Shown: positions 35,920 through 45,871 of the stretch, piece by piece | Numbering within the stretch: position 1 is the stretch's first letter | How the letters are laid out: every line of letters starts with the position of its first letter | NCBI GenBank assembly: GCA_009993955.1 | Contig: JAACSL010000007.1 | Coordinates: forward strand, 62,001 to 126,000 | Direction of reading: 5' to 3' | DNA: 64,000 nt | Source: Paraglaciecola sp. | GTDB taxonomy: Bacteria; Pseudomonadota; Gammaproteobacteria; Enterobacterales; Alteromonadaceae | The notes under the pieces: generated by a model | What the model saw: the letters and a program-made list of their open reading frames with translations, nothing else | What the model was told of the DNA's origin: nothing | Database searches by the model: none | Translations under genes and position numbers: made by a program

Positions 35920-36948
35920 TTGGAATTTTTATACGAGTACGGATTGTTTATTGCCAAGGCCATAACCATTGTTATTGCGCTTTTATTGGCGGTAGGCGGC
36001 ATATTGAGTTTGGCCAGTCGCCAGAAAATGGGTAAAGGACATCTAGAGATCAGCTCGTTGTCAGACAAATTGGAAGAGGTGGCCAATTACTCACGAGAGA
36101 TGATGCTGAGCAAAGAGCAACTCAAACGCTTTCACAAAGAACAGAAAAAAGTGGCTAAAAGCCAGAAGAAACAAACAACTGCTAATGAGAATAACACTGG
36201 CCAACTGTTTGTCATCGACTTCAAGGGATCGATGGACGCCCATGAGGTTGATTTCTTACGGGAAGAAATCACCGCCATTCTTACTGTGGCCAATGAAAAA
36301 GATGAAGTCTTAGTGCGTCTAGAAAGTGGTGGAGGTGTGGTACATGGTTATGGTTTGGCCGCGTCACAATTGCAACGCCTTCGTGACAAAAAGATTAGCC
36401 TAACCATAGCAGTGGATAAAGTGGCGGCAAGCGGTGGTTATATGATGGCATGTGTGGCCGACAAGGTATTGGCTGCCAAGTTTGCCATCATTGGCTCAAT
36501 AGGTGTCATCGCACAGTTACCCAACTTCAATAAACTATTGAAAAAGAGCAATATTGAGTTTGAACAACACACTGCTGGCGAATTCAAGCGTACTTTGACT
36601 ATGTTTGGTGAAAACAATGAACAGGGTCGCGAAAAGTTTCGCGCTGAGTTAGAAGAAGTGCACCAACTGTTTAAAGGTTTTGTGCAAGAACATCGCCCGG
36701 GACTGGATATCAATAAGGTGGCTACGGGTGAATATTGGTATGGGAGTCAAGCCCTAGAACTAGGTCTTGTTGACCAGATACAGACCTCTGATGACTTTCT
36801 GTTACAAGCCAACGCAGAACGCAAAATCTTCACCGTAAAATACACACAGAAGAAAAACATTGCAGAGCGTTTTGGTCTGGCAGCAAGTACCGCAGTTGAG
36901 TCATTGTTCATGAAGTTATGGTCGATGCAACAACGGTTAACCCGTTAA
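35920..36948 (+). CDS. sohB: Inner-membrane serine protease SohB
   Basis: 342 residues, S49 peptidase of the signal-peptide-peptidase type. N-terminal membrane anchor (FLYEYGLFIAKAITIVIALLLAVGG), then the soluble domain with nucleophile Ser171 in VAASGGYMMA and general-base Lys223 in GEFKRTLTMFGE. I choose TTG 35920: GGAGA lies eight nt upstream and it gives the family start MEFLYEYG. The open frame extends to 35854, but that ATG sits in the lipase terminator loop. Followed by its own terminator. Confidence 0.9.
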   Translation: MEFLYEYGLFIAKAITIVIALLLAVGGILSLASRQKMGKGHLEISSLSDKLEEVANYSREMMLSKEQLKRFHKEQKKVAKSQKKQTTANENNTGQLFVIDFKGSMDAHEVDFLREEITAILTVANEKDEVLVRLESGGGVVHGYGLAASQLQRLRDKKISLTIAVDKVAASGGYMMACVADKVLAAKFAIIGSIGVIAQLPNFNKLLKKSNIEFEQHTAGEFKRTLTMFGENNEQGREKFRAELEEVHQLFKGFVQEHRPGLDINKVATGEYWYGSQALELGLVDQIQTSDDFLLQANAERKIFTVKYTQKKNIAERFGLAASTAVESLFMKLWSMQQRLTR

Positions 36949-36978
36949 TTTGCGCGACTTTGTACGGCCAAAAACAAG

Positions 36979-37014
36979 TTAAAAAACGACGCCTACCAGC
37001 GTCGTTTTTTTTAT
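36979..37014 (+). terminator. Terminator of sohB
   Basis: AACGACGC (36985-36992)/GCGTCGTT (36999-37006), loop CTACCA, T-rich tail to 37012. Confidence 0.93.
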
Positions 37015-37057
37015 AAACCGCTGTGGCGTTTTCAACAAAAACAGTGTGTTTAAGTAA

Positions 37058-37077
37058 ATATTTCGTTAACAAAATAT
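37058..37077. promoter_or_regulatory. Near-perfect 20-bp palindrome upstream of the TonB-dependent receptor
   Basis: ATATTTCGTTAACAAAATAT has 9 of 10 symmetric pairs around GTTAAC. Its length and symmetry suggest a repressor or activator site, about 236 bp before the receptor start. The binding protein is not known. Confidence 0.5.
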
Positions 37078-37312
37078 GTGATCAAAGCCATTGATTAGTG
37101 TTAAGGTACGGACGCGAACGGAAAAATGAATAGGTCTGATCTGCTTAGATATAGCCTAGTGATCCTCTTCCTGAAGTTTTGTTTTTCGAATCGTTCTTTT
37201 TTAGTTTTACAGTAAATCCACTATGCCTCGACGTTGAGCTTGGAAAGCATACTTGCCTAGCTGACGATTATAATAATGACGGCAATCCAATAACTAGAAT
37301 ATGGACAAAACT

Positions 37313-39919
37313 ATGAACACAAAATTATCACTTCTGGCGAAAAATATTCGTTTAATTATTGCGACATCAGCTGCTCTGAGTCTGGCATCTGTTTCTGCGG
37401 TAAACGCACAAGAAGCGCCAGCGGATGCAGAAGATGCGGCAAATGTCGAAAAGATTGCCATCGTTGGTTCACGTGGTGCACCGCGCTCTGTGGCAGATTC
37501 GCCAGTCCCAGTTGATATCATCGGTGGCGAAGAGTTAGATAAAGCGGGCTCTGCAGACATGTTAGATTTGTTGGTGGGGGCAATTCCCTCGTTCAGTGCT
37601 CGTGCCCAGCCTATTTCTGATGCGGCAACCTTAATTCGTCCAGTAAACTTGCGTGGTTTACCTTCTGACAGCACCTTAGTGTTGGTTAATGGTAAACGTC
37701 GCCATCGTGCTTCGGTTATTGCTTTCCAAGGTGGCGGCGTAAACGACGGTGCCCAAGGTCCAGATATTTCTGTCATTCCGAGTATCGCCATCAAACAAGT
37801 AGAAGTATTACGTGACGGTGCAGCGGCACAATACGGCTCTGACGCCATTGCCGGGGTAATGAACTTTGTGCTTAAAAACGACGATGACGGTGGTTCATTC
37901 TCGGTTAAATATGGTGAGTATTCAGAAGGCGATGGCGGCACAACGACCTACGCGGGTAATGTGGGTATGCCGTTTACCAAAGATGGTTTTGCTAACCTCA
38001 GTTTCCAACTTAAAAACGCTGATGCAACTAGCCGCAGTGTGCAACGTCCCGATGCGGCCAACCTTATTGCTCAAGGTAATACAGCGGTAGGTGATCCTGC
38101 GCAGATTTGGGGTAATCCAGAAATCAAAGATGATATTACCTTGTTTGGTAACGTGGGTTTAGATCTGGGTGACGACAAAGAATTCTACATGTTTGGTAAC
38201 TATTCTGAGCGTGATGTGACAGGTGGTTTCTATTATCGCAACCCACACAACCGTGGTTCTGTGTATTCTGCAGACGACGGTACTACCTTATTAGTGGGTG
38301 ACGTAGGCCAAGCTCAAGGTCAAGCCAGAACCTGTGCTGAGGTACCCATCCCCAAGAATGCAGATGGTTCAGACGGCAACGTACTCACCACAGCGGCTTA
38401 CGCAGCTATGGTCGCTGACCCGAATTGTTTTGCCATGAACCAAATCTTTCCGGGTGGTTATACCCCTGCCTTTGGTGGCAACATTACCGATACGTCATTA
38501 GCGATGGGCACAAAGGGTGAAATTAAAGGTGGTATGTTAGCAGAAGTAATGTACGACATTAGTGGCTCTGTTGGTCGCAGTGAATCAGCCTTTAATTTAC
38601 GTAACACCCTAAACCCATCACTGGGCTTAACCACGCCAACAGAGTTTGACACCGGTAAATATATTCAATTAGAAAAAATGTTTAACCTTGATTTGGTAAA
38701 ACATGTAGACGCTGGATTGTATGAGCCCATCAGTGTGGCCGGTGGTTTGGAGTGGCGTGAGGAGTCGTTCGAAATCATTGCCGGTGAAGAAGCATCTTGG
38801 AAAGCTGGGCCTTATGCAGACCAAGGGTTTAACATTGGTTCTCACGGATTCAAAGGTTTTGGTCCTGAGTCCCAAGGCACCAATACCCGCCGCAGTGTGG
38901 CCGCATACGTTGACGTTGAAGCGTATATTACCGAAGATTTGTTGTTAGGCGGCGCTTTGCGTTATGAGAACTTTACCACCTTCGGCAATACCACAAATTA
39001 TAAGTTAACGTTCCAATACGCCGTATCAGATGATCTTTCATTGCGCGGCTCTACTAGTACCGGTTTCCGTGCGCCAACAGTGGGTCAAGCCAACGTAGTG
39101 AATACCCAAACCTCGATTGTAGGCGGTGACTTAATTCAGAGTTTCTTGGCACCACCGACTGATCCACTGTCTGCGTTTTATGGCGGTAAAGAGTTAACAC
39201 CAGAAGATTCAACCAGTTATGCTTTTGGCGGGGTATATCGCAGTGGTGATTTGTTTATCAGCGCCGATTATTACAACATTGAAGTGAAAGACCGCATTGC
39301 GCAGTCTAGCCAAATCAGTGTTAACCCCAATGACTACACACAACTGCGTAGCTTAGGTGTGAAAAACCCAGAATTAATTTCTGCGGTAACCTATTTTGCT
39401 AATGACTTCGACACCACCACTCAAGGTCTGGATATCGTTGTCAGCTATACTGCGGAAATTTTTGCTGGTAGCGATACTAACTTTAATTTGGCTTATAACT
39501 GGAACGAAACACAAGTTGATAAATTCAATCCTGATACAACGTCTCCAGGCAAAGTTCGTCGTTTAGAGGAAGGTGAGCCAGACCATCGCGCCACCTTCAC
39601 CATTGCGCAAAGCTGGGATAACGTCAGTGCGTTTATTCGTGCTAACTACTTCGGTGAATACTTTGCCGTGCACGCAGATGACGCAGAAGCTGGCGGTTGG
39701 AACGAAGTAGCGGATTCAGCTTTTACCGTTGATGTTGAAGTAAGTTACTATGTCACAGACACCATCACTATCAGTGCTGGAGCAACTAACTTGCTGGATC
39801 AAGAAGCGCAAAAACTCTCTCCTGACTCCTATGCAGCTGTAGGTGGCGTATATTATGAAAGTGGTCCATTTGATTACAATGGTGGCTTTTATTACGTAAA
39901 AGGTACGTATCATTTCTAA
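37313..39919 (+). CDS. TonB-dependent outer-membrane receptor
   Basis: 868 residues. Signal peptide ending VNAQ, TonB-box region VEKIAIVGSRG, plug domain (DSPVPVDIIGGEEL, PVNLRGLPSDSTLVLVNGKRRHR, VEVLRDGAAAQYGSDAIAGVMNF) and a 22-strand barrel ending in an aromatic Phe (YYVKGTYHF), as needed for BAM insertion. The plug style and YGEYSEGDGG repeats match the large carbohydrate/nutrient-uptake receptors of Alteromonadales. Neighbours are unrelated, so no substrate can be assigned. ATG 37301 is an alternative start four residues earlier. Confidence 0.93.
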   Translation: MNTKLSLLAKNIRLIIATSAALSLASVSAVNAQEAPADAEDAANVEKIAIVGSRGAPRSVADSPVPVDIIGGEELDKAGSADMLDLLVGAIPSFSARAQPISDAATLIRPVNLRGLPSDSTLVLVNGKRRHRASVIAFQGGGVNDGAQGPDISVIPSIAIKQVEVLRDGAAAQYGSDAIAGVMNFVLKNDDDGGSFSVKYGEYSEGDGGTTTYAGNVGMPFTKDGFANLSFQLKNADATSRSVQRPDAANLIAQGNTAVGDPAQIWGNPEIKDDITLFGNVGLDLGDDKEFYMFGNYSERDVTGGFYYRNPHNRGSVYSADDGTTLLVGDVGQAQGQARTCAEVPIPKNADGSDGNVLTTAAYAAMVADPNCFAMNQIFPGGYTPAFGGNITDTSLAMGTKGEIKGGMLAEVMYDISGSVGRSESAFNLRNTLNPSLGLTTPTEFDTGKYIQLEKMFNLDLVKHVDAGLYEPISVAGGLEWREESFEIIAGEEASWKAGPYADQGFNIGSHGFKGFGPESQGTNTRRSVAAYVDVEAYITEDLLLGGALRYENFTTFGNTTNYKLTFQYAVSDDLSLRGSTSTGFRAPTVGQANVVNTQTSIVGGDLIQSFLAPPTDPLSAFYGGKELTPEDSTSYAFGGVYRSGDLFISADYYNIEVKDRIAQSSQISVNPNDYTQLRSLGVKNPELISAVTYFANDFDTTTQGLDIVVSYTAEIFAGSDTNFNLAYNWNETQVDKFNPDTTSPGKVRRLEEGEPDHRATFTIAQSWDNVSAFIRANYFGEYFAVHADDAEAGGWNEVADSAFTVDVEVSYYVTDTITISAGATNLLDQEAQKLSPDSYAAVGGVYYESGPFDYNGGFYYVKGTYHF

Positions 39920-39942
39920 AATTTAGCATTCGGTTTATCTAC

Positions 39943-39974
39943 AAAATCCGCTGCCTGTGCAGCGGATTTTTTTA
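39943..39974 (+). terminator. Terminator of the TonB-dependent receptor
   Basis: 12-bp stem AAAATCCGCTGC (39943-39954)/GCAGCGGATTTT (39959-39970), loop CTGT, then TTT. Confidence 0.95.
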
Positions 39975-40091
39975 TGCTTAAACCCAGCGCCACAAACTTT
40001 TAAACATTAATCATGTAAATGACTAGACTGCTTTTGTTTTCTAGTTAATCCTTGCGACTATCCAATAGTTGTAAAGATCAGAGCTACTTGT

Positions 40092-41405
40092 TTGAAAAAT
40101 AAACCGAGACGTCGTCACCCACAAAAACCAATACTTAGTGGACCGATACACGAATTTAGCGTTGAAGATTTAAGTCATGAAGCTAAGGGCGTGGCGCGAT
40201 TAGACGGTAAAGTTACCTTTATTGAAGGAGCCTTACCCGGTGAAGTGGTGAGTGCGCAAATTTTTAAGCAAAACAAAAGCTTTAATCTGGCCAAACTCAA
40301 GTCAATTATACAAGCCAGTCCAAGTCGCATAGCACCTCCTTGTCCACATTTTCAACAGTGCGGAGGCTGCAGTTTTCAACATCTGAATGCTAAAGAGCAG
40401 CAACAAACAAAACATCGCTGGTTGAGCAAACAATTGCGTAAAGTACTGCACACGGTGACGCTGGAGATACTTATTGATCAAGACATGGCGTATCGGCGTC
40501 GGGCACGGTTAGCCATTACTTATCGCAACGGCAGGGTTAGTCTGGGGTTCAGAGGCAAGGGCTCCAGTGAGATAGTCGACATCTCTACATGTTTAGTGCT
40601 AACTCCAAGATTACAATCCCTTTACACGCAACTTAGGGTGAGCTTGTTGCAGGATGTTTTGGCAGCGAAGATGGGCCATATTGAATTATTAGAGGATAGT
40701 CGTGGTACCTGCATGGTGATGCGCCTTACCGCTGATATTTCAGCGCAAGAACAACAACGTTGGCAACACTGGGCGACGGAACATGACACCCTAATTTATT
40801 GGCAATATCCACGAGACAAACAAGCGGATGCAACAAAACACGGCCTGCGAAGTTACACGATTGAAGGGTTTAGTTTGCATTTTCATCCCCAAGATTTCAT
40901 TCAAATTAATGCCAAAATGAATGAAAAAATGGTGGCGCAAGCACTGCAATGGTTGGCACCAAACAAAGATGATGTGATCCTTGATTTGTTTTGTGGGGTG
41001 GGTAATTTTTCCCTTCCTTTAGCCAAGCAAGCTAAGACGGTGGTCGGGGTTGAGATTCAAGAAAGCATGGTTGCTGCTGGCAAACAGAATGCACAATTAA
41101 ACAACCTAAATAATCTAAAGTTTATTGCTGCAGATTTGACCCAAAAGGTTGGTAGTGAAATATCAGCGTTGGGCGTAAGCAAGGTAATGATCGATCCACC
41201 ACGTGCCGGGGCCTATGAGTTTTTGCCCACCTTAGTGGCCCTCAATCCACAGCAAATTTTATATGTTTCATGTGATGGTGCCACCTTGGCACGCGACGCA
41301 GAATATTTAGCTGAATATGACTATCGCATAACAAAAGCTTGCATGATGGACATGTTTCCCCAAACCGCCCACCTTGAGTGCATGCTTTTATTTGAGCGAG
41401 TTTGA
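40092..41405 (+). CDS. rlmD: 23S rRNA (uracil-1939-C5)-methyltransferase
   Basis: 437 residues. N-terminal TRAM domain (HEFSVEDLSHEAKGVARLDGKVTFIEGALPGE), then the iron-sulfur cluster cysteines Cys84, Cys90 and Cys93 in CPHFQQCGGC with a fourth near residue 166 (DISTCLVL). The catalytic half has ILDLFCGVGNFSLPLA, MIDPPRAGAYEF and ILYVSCDGATLARDA with the nucleophilic Cys. The start is a TTG at 40092; no better codon lies upstream. It adds m5U to 23S rRNA. Confidence 0.93.
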   Translation: MKNKPRRRHPQKPILSGPIHEFSVEDLSHEAKGVARLDGKVTFIEGALPGEVVSAQIFKQNKSFNLAKLKSIIQASPSRIAPPCPHFQQCGGCSFQHLNAKEQQQTKHRWLSKQLRKVLHTVTLEILIDQDMAYRRRARLAITYRNGRVSLGFRGKGSSEIVDISTCLVLTPRLQSLYTQLRVSLLQDVLAAKMGHIELLEDSRGTCMVMRLTADISAQEQQRWQHWATEHDTLIYWQYPRDKQADATKHGLRSYTIEGFSLHFHPQDFIQINAKMNEKMVAQALQWLAPNKDDVILDLFCGVGNFSLPLAKQAKTVVGVEIQESMVAAGKQNAQLNNLNNLKFIAADLTQKVGSEISALGVSKVMIDPPRAGAYEFLPTLVALNPQQILYVSCDGATLARDAEYLAEYDYRITKACMMDMFPQTAHLECMLLFERV

Positions 41406-41523
41406 GTGTTTGGGTCGACAAGACTTGGAAAGCGATGGCGGCACAAGTAACGTGTATTGCCATCTTCAGCTTTAAGGATGTGGATTTAACAATTTACCTG
41501 TCAAAAACACTTCATAACGCTAG

Positions 41524-41557
41524 CATACAAGCTTGCTTTCCTTAGCAAGCTTGTATG
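41524..41557. other. Long hairpin between convergent rlmD and M2 peptidase genes
   Basis: CATACAAGCTTGCT (41524-41537) pairs perfectly with AGCAAGCTTGTATG (41544-41557), a 14-bp stem with loop TTCCTT, ten nt from the peptidase stop. There is no T run, so it is a strong RNA structure of uncertain termination ability. Confidence 0.6.
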
Positions 41558-41567
41558 TATCAGTGAG

Positions 41568-43427
41568 TTATAGCTGGGCCGTGATGTCTTGGTTTACCCA
41601 GCCGCATTGACGACTTTGATTTTGCTCATCCAACCACGTTTTCAAGGGAGCGAAGTAGGCCAGAATAGCACTGGCATCCATCTCGTTTTTACCTGTTAAG
41701 GTTTGCAACGCTTCTTGCCAAGGTTTACTGCTTCCCATCTGCAACATGGCATTTAATGCGCTGCCTGCTTCTTTGCTGCCATAGATTGAACAGCGATGGA
41801 TAGGATCAGTATTTCCGGCAATTTCACACAAACTTTTGTGAAATTGAAATTGCAATACATGGGCTAAGAAGTAGCGAGTATAGGGAGTGTTGCCGGGTAC
41901 ATGGTATTTGGCGCCGGGATCAAAGGCATCATCTGGGCGAGCAATAGGAGCCATGACTCCCTGGTATTTCTCACGCAGTTCCCACCATACTTTGTTGTAA
42001 TCTTGTGGTTTGACTTCACCTGAGAAGACTTTCCAACGCCATTGATCAACTAATAAGCCAAAAGGTACAAATGCGATTTTGTCTAAGGCAAGTTTTAGCA
42101 GCATGCCGATATCGTTTGATGCATCAGGAATTGTGTCCACTAAACCAATCTCTTTAAGATATTTTGGGGTAATGGACAAGGCTACCGTATCGCCAATAGC
42201 TTCATGAAAACCGTCGTTGGCAGAATTACGGTACAACAAAGGTTGGTTTTTATAAGCACGTTGATAGTAATTGTGTCCCAATTCATGATGAATAACTGAA
42301 AACTCTTCACCGGTGATTTGAATGCACATTTTAATTCTCAGATCGTCTTGGTCATCAATATCCCAGGCGGAGGCGTGACACACAACATCGCGGCCGGCGG
42401 GTTGTTGAAACTGTGAGCGTTCCCAAAATGTAGCGGGTAATGGCTCAAAACCGAGTGAAGAAAAAAATGACTCAGCTTGTTTGACCATTTTAATTTCATC
42501 GTATTGGTGATCAACTAAGGCTTGTGTGACATCAATGACCTCGAGTTTTTCCTCGGGTTTAACGAGGTCATAAATATTGCCCCAAGATTGAGCCCACATG
42601 TTGCCTAATAGATGTGCTGGAATCGGTTTGTCTTGCGGCACGATGTCAGTGCCATATTGGTCTCCCAGTTTGGCCCTGACGTGGCAGTGTAGGGCATCAT
42701 AGAAGGGTTTTATCTGATCCCATAAGCGGTCGAGTTCTGCAGCAAAATCTGCCGCTGGCATATCATAACCACCGCGCCACAATTCACTGATATCACTGAA
42801 ACCAAGTTCACGTGCCCCTTCGTTGGCAATTTGCACCTCTTCTTCATACAAGGCTTTCATTGGCACCGATACTTCACGCCAACCCTGCCACATCTCGAGT
42901 AATAATTGCGGGTCATGACTGGTTGCCATGATATTCGACATCTCGGTTAAACGCAGGCACTCTTCTTCACTGCGACAGTATTTACCACTACCGTACATGC
43001 CCTCAAGATCAGAGGTGATCTGAGCGAGACGTTCAGATTTTTTGGCATCGGCTGGGGCGGGCAAAACTAAGCCGTTGCGCATCAGATTCAATTTCCGTCG
43101 CGTATCGGCATCAACTTCAACGGCGTTGAAATCAGCAGCTTGTTTCGCTAGTTTGGTGGACAAACTGCTATGTTTTTCTGATAAATAAGCCGTTAAAGCC
43201 GCGGTATCTTGGTTAATATTAGTCTGATAAACCCATGCTGCTTGCGCAGCTGGGTATTGTAGTTTGGCCAATTCTGCTTGTGCTTCACTGACAAATTGTT
43301 GGGCATCGGCAGCAACTAGTGTTTGATTAACGGGGCCTGAAACGGCAGTTGTGCTGGTCTCGTTACACGCAGCTAGGCCAAGTGCTATCGCCAGCACCAA
43401 GGCATTTTTTACTAGGGGTTTTGACAT
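41568..43427 (-). CDS. M2-family peptidyl-dipeptidase A (ACE-like) lipoprotein
   Basis: 619 residues. Lipoprotein signal ending LAAC. Zinc site HELGH at residues 381-385 in VIHHELGHNYYQRAY, with the third ligand Glu in NDGFHEAIGDT downstream. Similarity is to the single-domain bacterial relatives of angiotensin-converting enzyme, which release C-terminal dipeptides. It is divergent from phrB with a 212-bp gap and convergent with rlmD. Together with the S9 lipoprotein and dipeptide uptake it fits peptide scavenging at the cell surface. Confidence 0.93.
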   Translation of the reverse strand: MSKPLVKNALVLAIALGLAACNETSTTAVSGPVNQTLVAADAQQFVSEAQAELAKLQYPAAQAAWVYQTNINQDTAALTAYLSEKHSSLSTKLAKQAADFNAVEVDADTRRKLNLMRNGLVLPAPADAKKSERLAQITSDLEGMYGSGKYCRSEEECLRLTEMSNIMATSHDPQLLLEMWQGWREVSVPMKALYEEEVQIANEGARELGFSDISELWRGGYDMPAADFAAELDRLWDQIKPFYDALHCHVRAKLGDQYGTDIVPQDKPIPAHLLGNMWAQSWGNIYDLVKPEEKLEVIDVTQALVDHQYDEIKMVKQAESFFSSLGFEPLPATFWERSQFQQPAGRDVVCHASAWDIDDQDDLRIKMCIQITGEEFSVIHHELGHNYYQRAYKNQPLLYRNSANDGFHEAIGDTVALSITPKYLKEIGLVDTIPDASNDIGMLLKLALDKIAFVPFGLLVDQWRWKVFSGEVKPQDYNKVWWELREKYQGVMAPIARPDDAFDPGAKYHVPGNTPYTRYFLAHVLQFQFHKSLCEIAGNTDPIHRCSIYGSKEAGSALNAMLQMGSSKPWQEALQTLTGKNEMDASAILAYFAPLKTWLDEQNQSRQCGWVNQDITAQL

Positions 43428-43639
43428 GTTTTGCTCTTATAATAGTTATTAAAATCGGAATAGGGCGCGTTTAGTTTGCAAGAAATTTTTACACCAAACG
43501 CCAACACTGCCTAGTATAACGCTATGTGTAAATTAACTGAAAGTGCCAAGGCGGGAACAATGATCGTCTAGCGGCGCTAACTCGTAAACACACAGCGTAA
43601 TCTGATTAATCTTTTCCAGCAACGATACAAGGATCCAAC

Positions 43640-45067
43640 ATGAGTGCTGCAGTAGTTTGGCTTCGCAATGATCTCCGTAGCCAATGGCACAGTCCACTTG
43701 ATTATGCCATTGCCAATCATGAGCAGGTAATTGCGGTGTACTGCCTTACACCTAAGCAGTGGCGTCATTACCACTACGCAGCGTGTAAAATAAACCTCAT
43801 TCTTGACCGTCTTGACGTGGTGCGCGACGAACTAGCAACACGTCAGGTTAACTTAATCCTGATTGATTGTGACGATTTTAGCGCGCTACCGGATGCATTA
43901 TTAGCATTTTGTCAAAGCCATAAAGCTGAGGCTTTGTATTTTAACGCTGAGTATGAATGGGACGAACGCGTGAGAGACAAACGCGTAAAAGCGTTGTGCA
44001 GTGAAAACAGCATTAAGGTTGCGTGTTTCCATGATACATGTGTTGTCCGTCCAGACTTGGTCATGAGTAAACAACAAAGCCCGTATAAAATGTTTACGCC
44101 GTATTTTAATACCTGGCTCAGTATTTTGTTGCAGGCCCTGCCTACACCCCAGACCAAGGCGAACAAGGCTAAGCGCACGGCAAAAGAGGTGCCATTTGAC
44201 CTCACATCCTATCGAGTAAAAACAGAGATTAATCCTTGGCCGGTTGGCGAGTCCGATATCAGTCAGGCTTTACAACAATTTATCTTGGAAAAAGCGCCAG
44301 ATTATGCAGAAAATCGTGACTACCCAGCGATTGATGGGACCAGTCAAATCTCACATTTATTGTCGATTGGCGCACTGTCAGCGCGACAATGTGTTGCGCA
44401 ACTAGTGCAAGCTCATCATCATCAAGCCACTGAGCCCGGAAATGGTGTTTATGTTTGGTTAAAGGAAATCGCTTGGCGTGATTTTTATCGATATGTGATG
44501 TTTCATTTTCCGCATGTGGCCAAGAACCAACCTTTTCAACAGCATTACCACTATCTCAAATGGTCGACCAATGAAGCGCATTTTCTGGCCTGGCAAGACG
44601 GTAAAACCGGCTATCCCATCGTCGATGCTGCCATGCGGGCTTTGAAGGCAACAGGTTGGATGCATAATCGTTTACGTATGATCGTAGCCAGTTTTTACTG
44701 CAAGCATTTGTTTTTACCCTGGCGCTGGGCTGAAGATTATTTTATGAGCCAGTTGGTCGACGGCGATTTTGCCTCAAACAATGGCGGGTGGCAGTGGAGT
44801 GCCTCGGTGGGTACTGATGCCGCCCCGTATTTTCGCATTTTTAATCCCACTAACCAGAGTCAAAAATACGATGCCAATGGTGAGTTTATTAAACGTTGGG
44901 TGCCAGAGTTAAAAAACTTAAGCAGTAAACACATCCATCAACCTCATTTGCACGCCGATGTGCTCAAACTAGGTTATTATCTCCCGATTGTTGACCATGC
45001 AGAATCCGTAGCACGCACCAAGCGAGAATTTAAACAATTCATTGAGATGAGCCAGCAATCAAGCTAG
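43640..45067 (+). CDS. phrB: Deoxyribodipyrimidine photolyase
   Basis: 475 residues, blue-light CPD photolyase of class I. N-terminal antenna domain AVVWLRNDLRSQWHSPL; the FAD domain has VWLKEIAWRDFYRYVMFHFP, GKTGYPIVDAAMRALKATGWMHNR, MIVASFYCKHLFLPWRWAEDYF and DGDFASNNGGWQWSAS, including the tryptophans of the electron-transfer chain. It repairs UV cyclobutane dimers. It leads a phrB-Nif3-cmoM run; phr next to a Nif3 gene is also seen in enterics. Confidence 0.95.
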   Translation: MSAAVVWLRNDLRSQWHSPLDYAIANHEQVIAVYCLTPKQWRHYHYAACKINLILDRLDVVRDELATRQVNLILIDCDDFSALPDALLAFCQSHKAEALYFNAEYEWDERVRDKRVKALCSENSIKVACFHDTCVVRPDLVMSKQQSPYKMFTPYFNTWLSILLQALPTPQTKANKAKRTAKEVPFDLTSYRVKTEINPWPVGESDISQALQQFILEKAPDYAENRDYPAIDGTSQISHLLSIGALSARQCVAQLVQAHHHQATEPGNGVYVWLKEIAWRDFYRYVMFHFPHVAKNQPFQQHYHYLKWSTNEAHFLAWQDGKTGYPIVDAAMRALKATGWMHNRLRMIVASFYCKHLFLPWRWAEDYFMSQLVDGDFASNNGGWQWSASVGTDAAPYFRIFNPTNQSQKYDANGEFIKRWVPELKNLSSKHIHQPHLHADVLKLGYYLPIVDHAESVARTKREFKQFIEMSQQSS

Positions 45068-45104
45068 CCTGCTGGCCATTCTAACCATCAAGTTAAGAGA
45101 AACT

Positions 45105-45863
45105 ATGGCATTAAGCAATTTCCAATTACTCGGCATTCTCAATGACATGCTTAAACCAGAATTAATCCAAGATGGCTGTCCAAATGGTTTGCAAGTGGAG
45201 GGTAGGGCCACTGTTGCAACCTTGGTAACCGGGGTAACGGCCTCGCAGGCTCTGATTGATCGTGCTATCGAACTGAATGCCGATGCTATCTTTGTGCACC
45301 ATGGTTACTTTTGGCGCGGTGAGGACATGACCATCACCGGTATGAAAAAAAATCGTCTGGCTGCTCTGCTAAAACATGATATCAATTTGTATGCCTACCA
45401 TCTTCCCTTAGACGTGCACCCAACCTTGGGTAACAACGTGCAACTGGCGCAGCGGCTTGGGATCGCAAATATTGAAAATCTCGAAGCGGCCAAAGTGAGT
45501 ATCGCCTTGAAGGGGGAATTTTCTGAGTCATTAAGTGTTGAACAATTGACCAAACGCATTGAACATACCTTAGGCAGAGTGCCGTTGGTTGAACCGGCAC
45601 AAAAACCGCTGATTAATTCGGTGGCTTGGTGCACGGGTGGTGGACAAAAATATATCGATCTCGCCGCGCGCTTGGGCATTGATGCGTTTATTACCGGTGA
45701 GGTGTCGGAACAAACCATCCATACAGCACGAGAAATGAATATTCATTTTTTTGCAGCGGGTCATCACGCCACAGAACGCTTTGGCGCTCAAGCCGTTGGA
45801 GAGTTTCTCGCCATACATCACGGTCTTGATGTGCAATTTGTTGATATAGCCAACCCGGCTTAA
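45105..45863 (+). CDS. ybgI: Nif3-like dinuclear metal-centre protein (YbgI type)
   Basis: 252 residues. Metal ligands are visible in FVHHGYFWRG, YHLPLDVHPTLGNN and the C-terminal AGHHATERFGAQAVGE, typical of the hexameric toroid family. The biochemical role is not settled. It is 37 nt after phrB and 8 nt before cmoM. Confidence 0.92.
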   Translation: MALSNFQLLGILNDMLKPELIQDGCPNGLQVEGRATVATLVTGVTASQALIDRAIELNADAIFVHHGYFWRGEDMTITGMKKNRLAALLKHDINLYAYHLPLDVHPTLGNNVQLAQRLGIANIENLEAAKVSIALKGEFSESLSVEQLTKRIEHTLGRVPLVEPAQKPLINSVAWCTGGGQKYIDLAARLGIDAFITGEVSEQTIHTAREMNIHFFAAGHHATERFGAQAVGEFLAIHHGLDVQFVDIANPA

Positions 45864-45871
45864 GTGTATAT

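Larger units (their letters stand above)
36949..37312. other. Gap between sohB and the TonB-dependent receptor
   Basis: 364 bp with the sohB terminator at its left end and, at 37058-37077, a nearly perfect 20-bp palindrome. The rest should hold the receptor promoter and a long leader. I see no small gene or conserved riboswitch fold. Confidence 0.5.
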
